From Firm-04 sp045628085 (GTDB lineage Bacteria; Bacillota; Clostridia; Oscillospirales; Ruminococcaceae): a stretch of DNA of 19,629 nucleotides. The position numbers and the translations under genes are program-made. The stretch is from the NCBI GenBank assembly GCA_045628085.1, contig JAZQOZ010000175.1:1-19629 (forward strand). The letters are read 5' to 3'. The notes beneath the pieces are model-generated. The model searched no databases, was not told where the DNA came from, and worked only from the letters and a program-made list of their open reading frames with translations. Position 1 is the stretch's first letter; each line of letters opens with the position of its first letter. This document shows positions 18,558-19,629 of the stretch, in pieces.

Positions 18558-19094
18558 ATGCAGGATGCCGAATTGCTGCAAATGCTGAATGAAAAGTCGG
18601 AACAGGGTGTTCAGATGTTGATTCGTACCTACAGCGGCTATGTTTATACGATCGTCAAAAACAAGCTCAGCGAATGCGGCACACATGAGGATTTTGAGGA
18701 AACAGTCAGTGATGTATTTGTCCGGTTTTATGAATGGGTACGGAAGCATCCTGATGAATGCGGCAGTATCCGCGCCGTGCTTGCCGTGATCGCAAAGCGG
18801 CAGGCGGTCAACCGCTATTATGCACTGACAAAGCACCCACCCTGCGAATCCTACGAGGAACTGCTGATCGAAAAGCCCGATACCGCCGCCGCGCCGGATG
18901 AATCTGCTGAACTGATGATTGCAGTACAGGCGCTCGGTGAGCCGGATTGTGAAATGATCCTGCGGCGTTATTATTTCGGGCAGTCGAGTGCCGAGATCGC
19001 CGCCGCACTTGGCATGAAGCAGAATACTGTTGATCAGAGAATTTCACGCAGTCTGAAAAAGCTGCGTGCTGTCTGGAAGGAGGATGCATCATGA
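18558..19094 (+). CDS. ECF-type RNA polymerase sigma factor
   Basis: The 178-residue protein has region 2 (THEDFEETVSDVFVRFYEWV, then IRAVLAVIAKRQAVNRY) and a region-4 helix-turn-helix (EPDCEMILRRYYFGQSSAEIAAALGMKQNTVDQRISRSLKKL), the usual ECF layout. It would guide transcription of a small regulon under control of the anti-sigma-like product of the next gene, whose start overlaps its stop (ATGA). GAAAGGGGGG precedes the ATG. It opens MQDAELLQML, similar to the other ECF factor at 3613-4170, but the rest has diverged. The inducing signal and targets are unknown. Confidence 0.9.
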   Translation: MQDAELLQMLNEKSEQGVQMLIRTYSGYVYTIVKNKLSECGTHEDFEETVSDVFVRFYEWVRKHPDECGSIRAVLAVIAKRQAVNRYYALTKHPPCESYEELLIEKPDTAAAPDESAELMIAVQALGEPDCEMILRRYYFGQSSAEIAAALGMKQNTVDQRISRSLKKLRAVWKEDAS

Positions 19095-19629
19095 TGCAGG
19101 AATTTGACGAACTGTCTGCACGTTCGCTTGAAACGGCAGATACGGCGCTTGCGCATATCGCAGAAACGGAGCAGCTCACGGACGCGGAAAATGACCGCAT
19201 CACGGCAAATGTACTCGGCAGAATTGACCTGACACCGGTTCAGCCTGCCGTGAAGATCACGCACAGCAAAAAACGGCGTACCCGTCTGATCGGGGCGATC
19301 ATTGCAGCGGTATTGACTGTCGGCGCATTGGGAATCGGCGCATCCGGCTGGCTGACCTACAACCAGCCGCTGATGCAGAGCTATTTCGGTTCGATCGGCG
19401 ATGAACGGCTTGCCGCATTGGAATTGCCGGAACCGCAGACTTTTTCAAACGGTATCGTGAACGCGACCGTAGAGGTGAGCCTGCGTGACAGCAATATCAT
19501 GCGTGTGCTGATGACATTTGAGAGTGCAGACGAAACGAAGCCGATCAACTGGAAAAAGCTGATGAATCACGATGATGAACCGTTTATCTATAACATGAAA
19601 ATATTGGATGAAAACGGCGAGCCTGTCGG
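19091..19629 (+). CDS. membrane anti-sigma-like protein, truncated by the window edge
   Basis: An open frame starts at ATG 19091, with AGGAGG seven to eight bases upstream and a four-base overlap with the sigma-factor stop. It runs off the window after about 179 codons. The visible part has a helical cytoplasmic segment (1-60) containing DAENDRITANVLGRID, a basic stop-transfer region (KKRRTR), one transmembrane helix (about 66-87) and the beginning of an outside domain with strand-rich sequence (FSNGIVNATVEVSLRD). This topology and the translational coupling make it the likely partner of the upstream ECF factor. It resembles the DUF4179-type anti-sigma group in layout, but that is tentative. 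ATG 19094 is an alternative start. No stop codon is seen, so the C-terminus is unknown. Confidence 0.78.
   Translation, partial: MMQEFDELSARSLETADTALAHIAETEQLTDAENDRITANVLGRIDLTPVQPAVKITHSKKRRTRLIGAIIAAVLTVGALGIGASGWLTYNQPLMQSYFGSIGDERLAALELPEPQTFSNGIVNATVEVSLRDSNIMRVLMTFESADETKPINWKKLMNHDDEPFIYNMKILDENGEPV

Overview
The window looks like chromosomal DNA from a spore-forming, low-to-mid G+C Firmicute of the Oscillospiraceae, most likely a Ruminococcus-type gut or rumen anaerobe. The evidence is the darA-holB-ricT gene order typical of Firmicutes, a GPR spore protease, a long-form hibernation factor, strong AGGAGG ribosome binding sites, near-consensus TTGACA-N17-TATAAT promoters, and a secreted leucine-rich-repeat protein ending in a type I dockerin (cellulosome or amylosome module). 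I see no prophage, IS transposase, CRISPR array or rRNA. The genus is an inference.

Layout. 1-1.7 kb (minus): an aldose-epimerase-like gene followed by a small putative lipoprotein, then a DUF378 membrane protein. 1.9-4.2 kb (minus): an ECF sigma factor overlapping the gene of a large membrane-anchored anti-sigma-like protein. 4.35-4.66 kb (plus): a promoter-to-terminator unit with no normal gene, a candidate structured RNA. 4.67-5.22 kb (minus): one promoter drives four tandem 95-bp tRNA-Thr-derived repeats followed by one intact tRNA-Thr(CGU) and a terminator; this is the strangest object in the window. 5.26-6.85 kb (plus): a membrane protein with a signal-peptidase-I-like domain that has lost its catalytic residues, plus a long cytoplasmic tail. 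6.87-8.5 kb: an orphan OmpR-type response regulator (minus) and hpf (plus).

8.5-14.4 kb (minus): a four-helix membrane protein, then the housekeeping genes mnmA, a PLP aminotransferase, ricT, holB and darA. The roughly 300-bp gap between ricT and the aminotransferase contains a multi-stem RNA-like structure and a plus-strand terminator. 14.5-16.4 kb (minus): gpr, a DUF421 (YetF-like) gene and a DUF4363-like gene, closely packed and preceded by a sigma-G-like promoter; this is a plausible forespore operon. 16.5-17.9 kb (plus): the LRR-dockerin protein. 18.1-18.5 kb (plus): rpsT with a long leader and a strong terminator. 18.5 kb to the end (plus): a second ECF sigma factor with an overlapping membrane anti-sigma gene cut off by the window edge.

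Themes. Two ECF/anti-sigma pairs carry a similar upstream motif and may be autoregulated. Stress and dormancy functions (GPR, hibernation factor, c-di-AMP receptor, RNase Y-specificity factor) cluster here. Several intergenic regions carry unexplained RNA-like structure. All calls come from reading the sequence; no database search was run.
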